DNA of 64,000 nucleotides from Chaenocephalus aceratus (lineage: Eukaryota > Chordata > Actinopteri > Perciformes > Channichthyidae): positions 39,282,592-39,346,591 of the forward strand of contig CM043789.1 in NCBI GenBank assembly GCA_023974075.1, given 5' to 3'. Below are positions 11,437 through 24,090 of the stretch, piece by piece (positions within the stretch are counted from its first letter, which is position 1; each line of letters begins with the position of its first letter). Made by a program: the position numbers and the translations under genes. The notes below the pieces were generated by a model that was not told the DNA's origin, ran no database searches, and worked only from the letters and a program-made list of their open reading frames with translations.

Positions 11437-11639
11437 CTAACGGCTTTGACTATTATTCCCGGAAAACAGCATGGGAAAGACTCTAGCTCAACAAAATAAA
11501 ATACTCAGTTACCTCTAATCATTAACCCATGTTTGTATAATTTAGTGAACTCTGTGTGTTGCTGCCAGCATACATGACACCTGACGTGGAAACGTTACTC
11601 GTGGATGGGGCTACAGAGCTGCTAGACAGTCGAAAACGG

Positions 11640-12077
11640 TGCATTCCTCTGTCTGAATGTGCTGCACTTTGATAAATGTTTAGACAAAAGCTAAACTCTT
11701 ATTGCACTTTTGGCAACGAGCATTCTCCACGTCGAGACGGGTAAAGTTTAACCACACCTCGGAGCGCGTTCTCTCCGCCACCTCCGCAGAGTGCTCCGCT
11801 GCATGTAGCAGCTGCGTGTGTGTAAACTGCCCCGCCCCCTCGCACGCAGACCGGGGAGAGAGATCTCGTCTGATCGAAAATACATCATAGACGCATTTGT
11901 TTGTCTTTTGCATATTAGAAATGAGTTGGCGCCATACCTTTCAGGTAACGCTGTGTTGAAGCTTGAAACTGCGTTAGTTACTGAGCATTGTAATGGGTAG
12001 TAATTACCCGACTGCATTAGTAATGCAAGTAATACGTTACTGAAACTCCATACTGTAACGCGTTACACCCAACACCG
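11640..12077. mobile_element. probable MITE fragment ending GTAACGCGTTACACCCAACA
   Basis: The right end, read in reverse, is CGGTGTTGGGTGTAACGCG, a terminus of a very common fish hAT-type MITE, followed by AGTAACG-type subterminal sequence. The left boundary is not clear. It sits inside the Ngaro internal region. Confidence 0.45.
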
Positions 12078-12531
12078 CCTGGAACTCACCTTACCCCTCT
12101 TACCAGCGCTACTCTGACGCCTATTTTAGAGTGAGGCGCAGGAGGAAGTAGCTTCAATGGGATGTAGCTTGAGCCCTGCCTGCCTGCAGGAGGGGTTGTG
12201 GTTTGAAGCCAGAATGGGTAAAGCTTCGCATGCGATGAGGACCCGTTTCGCGTGAAGCCGGAAGCGCCGCATTTGAGCGGCCCTGAAGCCAGTGATACCC
12301 TCTTGAGAGACTGAAGGCGTGCGTCAATTGTTTGGGTGAAGTAGCCCGTTTCCGTTAAGCCGGAGGAACTTCCGTGGAGCCCGATTTCCTTGTCTTTTCC
12401 TCCCGCGTCCGGGTTTGCAGGGCGGCCGGCTGGAACCGCTAGCCGACTGGGGAACGCCGCCTGTAGCTTAATCCGCCGGACTGCGGAGCTGATGAATAAT
12501 GCCTGGAGCTGGGACGAAGCTCTGCTGCTGT

Positions 12532-12747
12532 TTGCGCGTTGACACCTGGAAGACAGCTGATAGAACAGGGGAGAGCATATATAGAGAGTTTAACAGGTGC
12601 AATCATTTAGGCTTGTAAATGGAGGGGCGTGATAGGTTTAGCTGAAGAGAGGCGCTCCCTGTCATTTAGATGCAGGGAGCAAGTATTGCCATGACGAGCA
12701 ATACGGAGTGTTAGGTCTTCCTGTCTGAACTTGCGCTAAGCTTCATT
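12532..12747 (-). repeat. Ngaro split direct repeat A1
   Basis: 216-bp outer 5' repeat of the Ngaro element, matching 8788-9003. Its outer edge at 12747/12748 shows no target-site duplication with the B2 edge at 8171/8172, consistent with recombinase-mediated integration. Confidence 0.9.
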
Positions 12748-12816
12748 AGTACATATCTCCAGGTTGGTAGCCTACTGTTTGTGCCTTTCAAGGGAAATTA
12801 TGTATGGAATAGTCAG

Positions 12817-13738
12817 CAAGGCCGGCCCTAGGCACTGGCGAACTAGCCGGTCGCCTAGGGCGCCAGATCCGGAGGGGCGCTGGGAGAAAAAATAAAATAA
12901 TACATTTTTCATTGCCAAAGTGCGAGCGAACCTCCGAGCGAGCAAGAGAGAGAGAGTGCGCGCATCGGTACCGCAGATTGTTGTTGGATTGAGGCTGATA
13001 ACTACAGCTCAGTGAGGTAAAGGACTCTGAGTGTTTAGATAGTTCACTTTAGTTATCTCAGTGGGTCTCAAACGGTTTGGTCACAATTTATGTAAACAAA
13101 TATTTCCAAGGCACTCCTTTATAATTATTGGGATAAATAAAAACAGGTTTGAAATCATTCCAATGTATACTATAGGACAGTAACCAAAAATATCGTTTAA
13201 AACTGGAGATATAAAAAATATGCATGAATAAATAAATGTTAACTAGGTAAAATAAGATATGAATGAACAACAACAAATAAAATACGTTACATTTATTTGT
13301 TATTGGCTATGGTAGGTTATTGATTATGTTCACATACTTATTTGATTATTAAAATGTAAACCGATCTTTTTCATATGGGTGTTTGGAGTTGTACCCCCTA
13401 GATTCGGTCTCTAGTAATTCTGCTCAAAGTGCACCAGATTGAAGCATTTTACTTTCAAATGTTAAACAAACCTTTACGGGGAGAATACCCCCGGACCCCC
13501 CTAGAGGATGTGACGTCCACCCGCCAATTAAAACATGTTACAATAATGAATACATTTGAAACCTCCTTAATGTATACAACCAACATGTCAATACGCTTCA
13601 GTTTTTGTAGTGTATGGGTCTTTTGTAGAGATTTTTCATTTATTCTTTATATATTCTATTGTGTATTGCTTGAAGGGGGGGGGGGGGCATCAAATCATAA
13701 TCTCGCCTAGGGCACGAAAATGTCTAGGGCCAGCCCTG
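12817..13738. mobile_element. hAT-like non-autonomous element, 922 bp
   Basis: Ends CAAGGCCGGCCCTAGG and (reverse complement of the right end) CAGGGCTGGCCCTAGA are inverted repeats. Flanking 8-bp sites ATAGTCAG (12809-12816) and CTAGTCAG (13739-13746) match at 7 of 8, as for hAT insertions. No transposase frame is present. It contains a 14-bp G run near 13675. A related terminus, CAGGGCCGGCCCTTGG, occurs at 13.7-kb-like position 53583. Confidence 0.8.
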
Positions 13739-13746
13739 CTAGTCAG

Positions 13747-15717
13747 TGCACAGTCCCAAGAGACACGTAATGATGTACCTCTATGCCCGCTACACCCATG
13801 AATGCACACATTTTGTATAATGATGTGAGTCATGACAGTACAATGGGCATGTGTGCAAAACATTGAGATCCACCAGTGAATGTAATTTTAGAAAAGAAAC
13901 AAACATTAGTCTTCCCAAGCATTAAATGCATTTTGTTTGACGTTCAAATTGGTTCTATACAAGCACTCGATCTCGTGCACTAATGAACCTGTGCTCCACG
14001 AGGCACAGGTCACATGTTAATCATCAAACATGCAGAGACTCTGCTCACATTTCACCTTTATGTATATGACGCTACCTACCTTGAACAGTTTGGTTGGTCT
14101 TCTATGCAAATGGTGCCTATGAGAGATGATGATCCAGCAGGGGAATTACCCAGGGATCATAGCTCGAGCACCAGGGTTTGCTGTAATCAAGTTTCCACCC
14201 ACATTAATTGAAGGTCTCTTTCCAGAGCTGCCATCCACACTCCTCTGGGAAAAGTCTTCAAATGCAGTGTCCAATATCTCTAGTTTGTTACCTGTAAAAA
14301 AAAAATCTCGCTCCATGTGCCTTCCAGGTTTTCGTAATAAACCACACATGCCAGAAAATCAGAATCAATATGCTTCTGCAGCCATAGTAGACGATTTATT
14401 CAGTTTAGTACATGGATTTGTTGAATACTCGAATTTCATAGTTCTGCTATTTTTCACTAACTGCTAAGAAGGACGCATGCTGTGATCAAGGGACCATGGG
14501 ATGTTCAGTCATATCAATCAGAAGAAAGAAGTTTAGTAAATTATACGTAAGCTGTGGTCAACCATCATTGGTTCATCCATCAGAAAACACTGTGGAATAC
14601 TTTTTAGAATATTAACTTCTATCTTTGTGTACAGCACAAATTGTTGGATTCGTGATGGCTAAACTGTCTCCAGCAAAGAAAAGAACAACAACACAAGAGA
14701 AGGAGAGAGGTTAAAAGACAGAGTTCTGGATGTCAGATAAATCAACAGAAGAAAGCAGACAGGAACTAAGGAACACGGTATGGACTCTGCTATTGTTTAC
14801 AGAAAGAAAATGTGAACAGACTTGGACAAGTTCGGAACAGTATTGAGTACAGTATTGAGCTTTTTTCAAACAGTTTAGTTGTTTAGTACATTTGCAGAAG
14901 AAATTCCACATTCTCAAAGTCTTTGTTCTCGAAACTGGCCATGATCAGAAATCTTAAAGTGGTACTTTCTTTTACAAAATAGTACTGAAATTCCTCCTAT
15001 CCCTTGACCTCACCTCGCTGGGAAATGAACCCTTCACAGCACAGGAATAGTCCATGTTTAATTTACAAAGATGGGATGAAGGGACCTTATATGTGAGTGA
15101 CAGGTGGGTTCAGTGTGAGACATGTCCAATTTTGATGATTAGAAGATTTTCAGTTATGTAGGTACAGTAGGTACGAAATATAAATCAAGCTGCATATGAG
15201 GAATCTCATTTTGAATTTACCACGGCTCCAGTCTTATTAATATGCCGTGCATACTCGACATGTGCTTCAACATCCCCATGCTCTTCTGGTATTGATCATC
15301 TATTTTTTCTCATGCTTTGCCAAGATCAGCATCAATATTGCACTCACTTTAATAAATTCCTTAGGATAGGTAATCCAGCCAGTTTTAAAAAATTTCAAAT
15401 GGTTAATGGAAGAAGCTTGATCAGTACATGGATCATGTGTGTGATGGAATGTTTTAATACCTTTTTTAAAACCCTACATGTTATTTCTAACATCTAACGA
15501 GGAGGAGGTAAACACATCTGAGTGTTGGCCTACACTGTGATACAAGACAGAGTTCGTTAATGTAAAATCCTGATAACCGCCTTGCTTGTTGTCAAGGCAG
15601 CAAACAAGCTACCAGTCACTCTACATCTGGACAGCTCCTACTGTGTTCCCACACTACTGAACATTGGCTCGCTCCAGCTAACAAAGAGCACAAAGCACTA
15701 ACACAAACAATTACAAT
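13747..15717. other. intergenic sequence, no gene recognised
   Basis: Open stretches around 14014-14467 lack domains and splice context. No repeats with recognisable ends. Confidence 0.45.
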
Positions 15718-15842
15718 CAACAGGTTGTCCAAGCTGCTAATGGTTGTCCAGGGATGGTTATGGACCATAACGGTTGTCCAGGGATGGTTATGGACCATAA
15801 CGGTTGTCCAGGACAACCGTTAGCAGCTTGGACAACCTGTTG
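15718..15842. repeat. inverted repeat enclosing a 30-bp tandem repeat
   Basis: Arms 15718-15749 and 15811-15842 are 32 bp and complementary at 31 positions (CAACAGGTTGTCCAAGCTGC...). Between and overlapping them is a 30-bp unit (GGTTGTCCAGGGATGGTTAT...) present twice plus a partial third copy, starting at 15742, 15772 and 15802. Confidence 0.9.
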
Positions 15843-16785
15843 GTTTTGGTAGCAAGGATAGGAAAATGTATCAGGATGTCGATAAGGCTTTGTTTCCACA
15901 CTTTGCAGTTTAACTTGCTTCCCTTGGGGGTAAAATCACATATTAACGATTTATCAAGCTGGAAGCTGTGTCCATTTAAACCTTTGGCATGTTCTTGGAG
16001 AATTACCCATTTTCCTTATCTTATTTACACAGAACTAACGGTTGCAAAAAGTAAATACAGATCGATACGTGTGGGCAGATCTGTGTCACCTGTGCTTCTC
16101 CCCTGTTCACCTTTGCAAAGCTTCTAAAGCTCTATTAACTATGAGCTTGAAAGTAATTATCAAGCCATGCCAGGGATGTTTTAGTGAATTGAGATCCGGA
16201 CCCGTCGCTGGTGTTGAGGTGAAACCATTATAGCTTTGGCTTTATTTTTTTGTTCTACATCTTGTTGGATGTTTTCCTACGTCGCAGTTCTCCTGCTGAG
16301 TGTGTCAGGTTTTCTCTCAAGGCTTTTTCTGCTTTATGCTAAAGTCATTTAATATAAACATTGCATTTCTATGTAAATCATGTCTGCAGGAGTGCATAAT
16401 CATTCAGAGTCATTTCTTATGATTACATTTTTCCACAGGCCAACAACAGCTTCAAAAAAACTATTTCCCTCAAAGAAAAAAACAAACATGCCCTGTTCAG
16501 AAGGACACATCCATTACACTCAGTGTGCTGCTCTGATGCTAGCTCATCCCAGATACTTGGCATCTCATCTTGGTGCAAGTGTTTGGGGTCAGGCTCTGAG
16601 CTGAGGGAACTCTCAGGATGGAGTGAAGGTGTGCGTGCAATATACCGGCGGGCCAGATTTAATAATAATTAGAAATTATCCTGCGGGCCGAAGTTAAATC
16701 TACCACGCGCCGGATTTGAGTTTGACATATGTGGTCTATATCATCCAGTCATTCAACATGTAAAATATGCATCAGGACATGTTAA

Positions 16786-16836
16786 GATAAGATAAGATAA
16801 GATGGGACGTTATTGATCCCAATCTGGGAAATTGTT
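16786..16836 (-). repeat. LINE 3'-tail-like sequence with (GATAA)n
   Basis: A short (GATAA)n run is followed by TTATTGATCCCAATCTGGG and AAATTG. Inverted, this is the CCCAxxTTGGGATyAATAA-type tail ending in short tandem repeats seen at the 3' ends of Rex1/Babar-like fish LINEs. Similar tails occur at 39090-39130 and 60622-60660. Confidence 0.5.
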
Positions 16837-17465
16837 GTTGCAGCAGCATAAAAGACAAGGCATTTTACAATAACACAATAATAAATAAACAAGAATAGAA
16901 ATAAAATAAAATAGAAAATATACATGTTGAAATAGAAAATATACATGTAGATATTATATATACAAATATATATATATATATACATAATATATGACACATG
17001 GAATATTAATCTGAATGAAGCGTGCCATGTTTTCTATCATTTCAATATAACCAGTTGTTTATTTACTGCATGCTAATGAATGCTTCGCCTGCATGAAATA
17101 CACAGTTTATGTTAGCAGACACTGATCAACATTTGTTTGTTCGGTTGGTCAACTTCAGTATGAAGTCCAGCATGAACGTCACCAAGGTCTTTCATTTTAT
17201 TATTGCAGGTGATTGTTATTTCCTGGCCCCTTTAGTATCGAGTCATATTGTGGGGAAATACACCCACCCAATTAGCAACTTCTCCTCCTGGTGAAATCCT
17301 TTCTGTTTTGGTTTTTCTTTGAGTACTTCATCCGCTTGTGCATGTTGATTCCAGAAAATTGAGTTTGGTTTGGTGTAGTTTGGACAAGAAGTTCTTGAGA
17401 TATTCAAAGAACTGGAGTGTCCTTAGTAAACGCCTCCATTTGACTCCTTTTTTTATTTGTGCAAT

Positions 17466-17643
17466 ATAGTGACATCACTGTGTAACACTGGCACTTTCAT
17501 TGGCTTGAGCTTAAACACATTGTACGTGATAGGTTAAAGGTTGGGACATCTCTTAGTGTTTGACCAATGGAAACAGAGCCAGCCAGCAACCAATCAGAGC
17601 AGACTGGGCTCTGGTTTCAGACAGAGGGTGAAAAGAGGTGCTG
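17466..17643 (-). repeat. MITE fragment (family also at 56094-56475)
   Basis: Contains CCAATCAGAGCAGACTGGGC and TTTCAGACAGAGGGTGAAAA, the reverse complement of sequence at about 56230-56300. It keeps GTGATAGG and GTGATGTCACTA-type blocks in the same relative order. No coding sequence. Confidence 0.65.
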
Positions 17644-19960
17644 TATAAATAAACTTGCCTTGCATTGCCTTGCCTAAAGAAAATAGAGGCACAAAATACA
17701 AATATGAACCTTGAAGTAAGCATAATATGTAAAAAATACCTCAGTAAAAAATAAAATAAGGGTCTGAAACGCATTATTAAAAACGCGAGCTGGTGTTTTT
17801 ACAAGTGGTTCTACAAAAAGCTGCATGCTGCAGAACCTTCATTTACATAAATGCTTTCACATCTCAAGTATACAGATTTTTCTCTTTTTTTTGCTTGGTA
17901 TGTGTAGCACTACATCTGATGCAGACGAGTGTGCTGTTTTACAAATGTATCAATCATTTCTGGTTCACACCAGCCCAGAGGGTTCTTTCCATCATACAGT
18001 ATGTGAAGAGTCACTTCCCAATGAAGAGACATGGAAAAAGAATATTGAGCAGGCGTGTAATTAACAGAACTCACATGCATATAACTTAACTAATTTAGCA
18101 CATGCTTAGATCTCAATGTACTTTGTACAAAGAGTTGTCTAATTCAGAAACCTTGAAAGCATTTGTCCTCATTAATAACCACACTAATGCACCTTCTTTT
18201 CCTAATGTATGAGAGAAATGAAAGGCAGAATGTACACGTTCTAAATGGACATAAGTGGCCTCTTATAAGGTGACACATTGAGGACACTTTAGGAGGTATG
18301 TACAGACAAATACTAATCTTCTGATGGTAATCATTTAAAATGCATTTACAGGAATAATACAAAAGTTTATAGCACTGGTCATTTGAATTGAGAGGTTTCA
18401 ATTATGTTCAGCTTTACATGTAAGTATGGTATGTGAAAAATGTTTGTTCCAACTGCTTTTAAACATGCTATAGTTAAGCGTCTTTCCGATAAGCAATCTG
18501 GACCCATTATAATAATAATAATCTGGACCAATCAGGCCTATTACTATAATAATAGGCCTGATTGGTCCAGATTTCAGGCCTATTTCTAAGCTACATTTTC
18601 AGTTTGGAGAAGGTCTGGAGAAATTCATCGTAATTCAGTGGCTTTTACAATAACATAATCGTAGCAAACTGTATGTAAAAGGTCTTCAGTCTGTCTTTGC
18701 ACAATGTCATTGTCCTGAGACAGTTATTTGAGAGTTTTTAACAATCATCTATTTATACATTAAAGGTACTGCCTTCAGCTCACCAAGAGAATATTTCCTG
18801 ATGGGCTCCAGCCCCACTTACCTGTGGGGTACCTCAAGGGTTCATGTGGGGTCTTCTCTTGTTCCCATTGTATAGGCTGAACATGGAATGCCTTTAAATA
18901 AACAACATCATTCCCTTTTATTGTTTTGTTGACAATTTAAGATATTATTTGCCAAAAGAAAATAGTAGGTTACCCTTTAGCCTTTTCTGAAGTGTTGGAT
19001 GGATTCAAACATTCTCAATGTTTTTTTAAAATAAGACTGTAGTTGTTATGTTTGGTAAACAGACCAATTAAATGTCTCTTTTGGTATTCTTGGTATTTGC
19101 CATTTAGTTCCTCAAAACTCAAAATGTTGTTAAGAATCTTGTCATAATGTTTGACAGCTTTCCCAGGGCTTATCTAGCTCCAAAACATCTTTACAGAATT
19201 ATTTATGCCTTTATTACCTCAGCGTCGTGTAACTTTTTGATTTGGAAGTGTCATCAGTCATCGCTACTCTGCTTAACTTTTGGTTTCTAAGATCTGTTTA
19301 TGACAAAAGGAAAGCTTAAAAGAGATTCTGGCAGAATGTATTTATTAAAACAAATGTTATACAGGTGGGGAACACATTTTTGCCAGGATCTGCAGGGGAC
19401 GCTGCAGTGGTCTTAAAACTGTACCCTCTGTGGTGGGAAAGCATTTTTGATTAATTTGTTTCCTTCGAAAAAGACCGCAAGACCGTACATTATTTTAAAG
19501 CCAGTGATGTTAGACTCTTGTGACATTATATTGTTGTCCAATGGTATTGATCATTTCATTATTGCAGCTATATAATCTTCACTATGGTATATTACAGCTG
19601 GCAGGCCTTATGACCACAAGCTGTTTCCAACCTATATAGCTCACTATTAACCATTTATCCAATCAATAAATTGCAACTACCTTTCAGATTAACAACTGTG
19701 TTGCTGAGAAAGACCTAACAAAGCAAAAAATCATTCAGAGATAAGAAAAGAAAGACATTATAAATAACACATCTCAAGTCTCAGGAACATTGAAGAAAAT
19801 TGGTTGGACTATCATGGGGAGCAGATAGAAAAAGAAGTGCAAGGTGCTTGAGAACCGTGTAAAACAGAGAGGAATGTCATGTAGTGATATCATGTGATCA
19901 AATGTATTCATAATTTAATTTTAGAGTTTAATGGTTGCTAATTTTTTGTGTTTAAAATTC
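17644..19960. other. intergenic sequence, no gene recognised
   Basis: AT-rich, with scattered short frames only. It contains the small palindrome at 18520-18573. Confidence 0.45.
18520..18573. repeat. perfect 24-bp inverted repeat
   Basis: Arms 18520-18543 (AATCTGGACCAATCAGGCCT...) and 18550-18573 are exactly complementary with a 6-base loop. Upstream, a second partial copy (AATCTGGACCCATTATAATA) lies at 18495-18514, suggesting a local copying event. Confidence 0.9.
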
Positions 19961-19979
19961 ATTTAAAGAGGAAATAATG

Positions 19980-20168
19980 TGCTCATTTTCAGGTTCTTGT
20001 GTATTTTCTGCCTCCACTGTGACATGCCTCTAAGCTTTAAGATTTAAAAAGGTCCTTGTTTTTCTCATGATGCCTGAAGAGAAAAGACAAAACTCCCTCT
20101 GGAGGGAACTTTGGGATTTTAGCCTTTGCAGACCATTTACATGCTCAACAATCTATAATAGGGCCTTT
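19980..20168. repeat. MITE fragment with TTTGCAGACCATTTACATGC
   Basis: Shares TTTTCAGGTTC, ACTGTGACATG, TTTTTCTCATG and GCCTTTGCAGACCATTTAC blocks in order with 56130-56450, so it is the same MITE family, with the middle portion deleted. Confidence 0.65.
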
Positions 20169-22245
20169 TTTTAAATTATGTGACTTTGCCGTTAAAAGCC
20201 TTTTTGAAACACTTTATTTTACAGCCTAAAAATTATAGTGTGATTGAGTGTGATAAGAAAATTACCATTACAGCACTTAGACGTTTTATTTTTGTTATTT
20301 TTTTCAGGCAAGCCTGGAGAACAGTTCCACCGGAGGAAACTCAATTGCGTTAAGAGTGAATCCACGAGCTGTCAGTCAACTCTCTCCCCACTCTGTGAAG
20401 CACCTGGGGACGCTGCAGTGTTCGTCCTTTAAGCGTTAGGTCATCCAGCTGTCACAGAGTTTCTAATAAGGACAAATTGACATTTGTTGCGTGTACATTT
20501 TTGTTGGATTGTCTGTGCAGCTTAGTCACGGAGTAAGAGACAGAAAGGACGTTGTAGCCCACTCACAGCCAATTAGAAATATGTGGAATTTTGCTCTTGT
20601 TTCTCACATGACATAAGTTACAATGACATGACACATATGTTAATCACTTGGACAAGACAAAGCAATTACCCTTGAAAAATGTCTTTCTGCCCATCACCTG
20701 ATAATCCGCCTTGTCGATTGAAGAATGAGGAAACGTTTTGGTGTCAGAAAACAAGATGAACTGCAGACAAACAGTGGTGTCTGAGCCCTTTAACCTGTTC
20801 AGCCCGAGAGCCCCCGGTAGGGGGGTCTGAAAGGTTTTATTTTTTCACGAAACTGTGCCTCAGGGCTTCTTAATATTTAAAAACCTATTAATGTGTCATA
20901 CCAGATTAACGGGAAGAAACTCAGCTAACTGACAATACGAACCATTTTTACCAAAACAAAACACAAGTCTCATAAGAAGCGTCTAAATGACCCTGAGCGT
21001 AAAAATGCTAACGCACTTAGCACAGAACTCAAGGTAAAAATACCCTTATTACTTATCGTAACTGCACATACAAGATATCAGATTAAAACTGAGATTCCAC
21101 AGGTTATATAGGTATTGGTATCATCACTGAGCGATCCGAACTCGCGACAGGGAAAGCAAACACAGACATCACAACACGTAGCATCACGGAGCATTCACGG
21201 GAGATCGTCTCACCTTAGCTGTTATTCTGATCAAAAGTCGTGTTCAATGGCATTACAACGATCAAAACGCTGCTGAAGGTTAATCCATAGGTTAATCCAA
21301 TGTGTCTGTCACTTTGAAACAATTATTGATAATCCATAATTCAATTTTTATGTAAAAATTGGAGATTTCATATTAGCTGCTAATGGTAGCCACCAGAGTG
21401 TATCGCAGCTTCCGGTTCCTGGGCATTCTGGCTGCGCAGCACTCATTCACCAATGGGTAATTTTTTTTGATGGATTTTAGGGACTAATATTGACTCTAAC
21501 GGTTAAAAAGAGATGTCAATCATCAAAATCGAACTAGGGGGGCCAGAGATATGGAAAATGCACCCAAATGACCCCAGAAGTGTTTTTTTTTCTAAATCTC
21601 TCTAAAAAGGCCAAACTTCACTTGTTTTGCATCAATCTTGATACAGGGTACTTACTGTATTATATGTTATAGTTTGGATTCCTAAAGCTTTTAGTCTACC
21701 ATCCCATCATTCAAGGGTGGTTTTCACTATAAGTAATCTTTTTGTTTGGACGGACAACAGTGGCGGTTGGTGGAAAATATTTTTGGTGGGGCTGTTGATA
21801 TAGTGAGTAAAACAATTTTTTTTGGGAGAAATTACCCCTTAAATTAGGACTTCTATGTAATGGCGCGTTTCCAGTGCAGCGCGGAGCTCACTTTAATGCT
21901 GCGTTCAGACCGGATGCGATGCGAATATTCGCTTCGCTCTAAACGTTCCTATCGCATCGCTCTAGTCGCTCGAGTTTCACCGCGGCTGCCAGCTGTGTTT
22001 ACTCGCATCATTCAAACAAGACGCGCTGGCTCGGGAGCTACAACTACAACAAGATGAACATATTTGACCGTGATTTAATTGTAATACACGTTTCTAAATG
22101 ATGCCGACGTAACAACATACTGATACCGGTTAGTAAAAACCATGAATTAATGCTTTGACAAGTCTGCAGACAGACGAATGGAGCTTGGCTAAGCTAACGT
22201 TATATATGCTCCGACTGTCCACACTCACAACAATGGCCTACAGAC

Positions 22246-23605
22246 TAGAGATGTTAAGATTCACCGATTCGCATCGGTGCACCGGCATAAACGTTCAAGA
22301 TGCGAGTGCACCGGTTGAAAGAGTGCACATCGGCTACAGTTTGGGTTGAACCGGTTGAATCGATTGCGTAGCGTCTTTGCATCGGTAAAAAACCGATTCA
22401 TTCATATAAAATCCCCTCATCTTGTCAACGCTCAGCAGAGACGATCTTTGATATTTGCTTCGCCACTACGGAGGCCAAGAGTCTCTGTTATCAACACACA
22501 CGGAAGTTGAGGAGAAAGAGAAACACAGCGCACCGAAAAATACCTACGAATCAAACGTTTGGCAACACTTCGGATTGTTCAAGAAAGACGGTGTAATAGT
22601 CCTTTATGCTATATAGCTGACCGCAGGTCATGGAGAGTGATAAGGTATCCGTAGACCTTTGTATGAGGTATCTTTATTACTCAACAGGTCTACAGCCATG
22701 ATACAGAGATCCGTCCTAGATGCGGGCTTGCATACACACAGTATCACTCCGCAGCCGCACCCCATCAGTAACGTCCTGATGGTATATGTGCGCGGCACTA
22801 TATACTACAGACGGTCAATTTGAAAAATCGCTCGCAAATTGTTAACGATGCCGAGCCGCTTTAAAGTACACAAGTAGTACGAGGAACTTAGCGACGCACA
22901 TAAAGAGGCGACATGGGGTCTGCGGCTGAAAAGAGAAACCTGAAAGTTAGACCACTCAGTGAGGTGTTCTGTCAGAGAGTGGTGTTTAGTTTACAGCAGC
23001 CTGTGACGGCCAATCACAGTTTACATGTCTTCCTTACTGTAAGCAGTTATGAAAGAGCTGTTTGTGAAAGGTTATTTGTATTCTTTATTGTTCATATAGA
23101 ACCCACTGCTTTCTGCTCACTGGTGAGTTAGCCTATGAGTGTTAAGCACATCAGGCTGGCAGCTGTATGGGCATTGCACTATGCTAGCTGTTATTTGCAC
23201 ATTGTTAATCATGAGCAATGCGTCCTTACATTGTTTAACTGAGGAGTTATACAATTGTACTGTACTCTGGAGAGCTTTTAAAGGTAAAAAAATAAACGGC
23301 ATGATGAGATGCGCAGTACCAAATATGTAAAGCACTTTTTTGTTAATGTATGATTTGCTGCATATAAGGAATAAAACAAAAATCCTCTGTCGTACCATAT
23401 TGAAGTATCATTATTTTTGCATCGTGTTGAATCGCACCGAATCGCATAATGTTGAATCAAATCGTATCGAACTGTATCGCAACAGGGGTGAATCGTATCG
23501 TATCGCATCGCCTGGTGTTTCAAATGTATCGTTAATGTATCGTATCGTGGCAACGTATCGAGATGCGCATCGCATCGGCCTCAGTGATGGAGATGCACAT
23601 CCCTA
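22246..23605. mobile_element. hAT-like element nested in a hAT element, 1360 bp
   Basis: Exact 8-bp duplication CTACAGAC at 22238-22245 and 23606-23613. Left end TAGAGATGTTAAGATTCACC, right end (reverse) TAGGGATGTGCATCTCCATC. Subterminal blocks are rich in CGATTCGCATCGG and GTATCGTATCG motifs, typical of the TAGGGATG-type hAT MITEs of fish. No intact transposase. Confidence 0.9.
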
Positions 23606-24032
23606 CTACAGACATAAATAAACCAGCGACTGTATTCTCCATGACACAGACAGTCTGTGGTTTGTACTTGTTTAACTTTTGTCTAGTTTCTGAACAGATC
23701 GTATCTGTCCCCGGCTGTTTGAAGAGCAAGCATGGGAAACAAAAGATAGCATTTACCTGTTTGCATTGTTTGCATCCAGCTAGCCATGTGAGAAGCCTTG
23801 TGGATACGCTGTCTTTTTCACGAGCTTGCTGTGATATATACAAATCAGGTCCGGTCCAAGGTCTTTAAGTATCAATTTATCTCCCAAACTTCTCCTTTCA
23901 AAAGGATTGGAGAGTAGCTCTTGCACGGAATTGGGTGCGGACCGAGGTCCGCCGACTCCACCTGCACACCATTCTCATCCAACTACTGCGTCACCTTGGT
24001 CACTCACGAGTCTAAACAACAACTCACGTAAG

Positions 24033-24090
24033 CAACGTGGGTTCCAACGTGGGCTCCAACGTGGGCTCCAACGTGGGCTCCAACGTGAGC
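24033..24090. repeat. short tandem repeat, about 14-bp unit
   Basis: Four to five copies of CAACGTGGGCTC with minor variation, within the 21758-24483 hAT-like element. Confidence 0.85.

Larger units (their letters stand above)
8172..12747 (-). mobile_element. decayed DIRS/Ngaro-type tyrosine-recombinase retrotransposon
   Basis: Reading the minus strand, the order is A1 (12747-12532), internal region, B1 (9177-9003), A2 (9003-8788), B2 (8346-8172). A1 and A2 are 216-bp direct repeats; B1 and B2 are 175-bp direct repeats. This A1-internal-B1-A2-B2 split-direct-repeat layout is diagnostic of Ngaro/DIRS-group elements, which integrate by tyrosine recombinase and make no target-site duplication. 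The internal region (about 3.35 kb) holds recombinase and gag-like relics but no reverse transcriptase or RNase H that I can recognise. A 441-bp insert separates A2 from B2. Confidence 0.85.

Noticed and set aside
14014..14467. Possible small gene on the plus strand
   Set aside because: Overlapping frames in two phases, no domain, no splice-site support.
23278..23621. RYDTIHPCCDTVRYD-type repeat protein
   Set aside because: Translation of the GTATCG-rich subterminal part of a hAT-like element.
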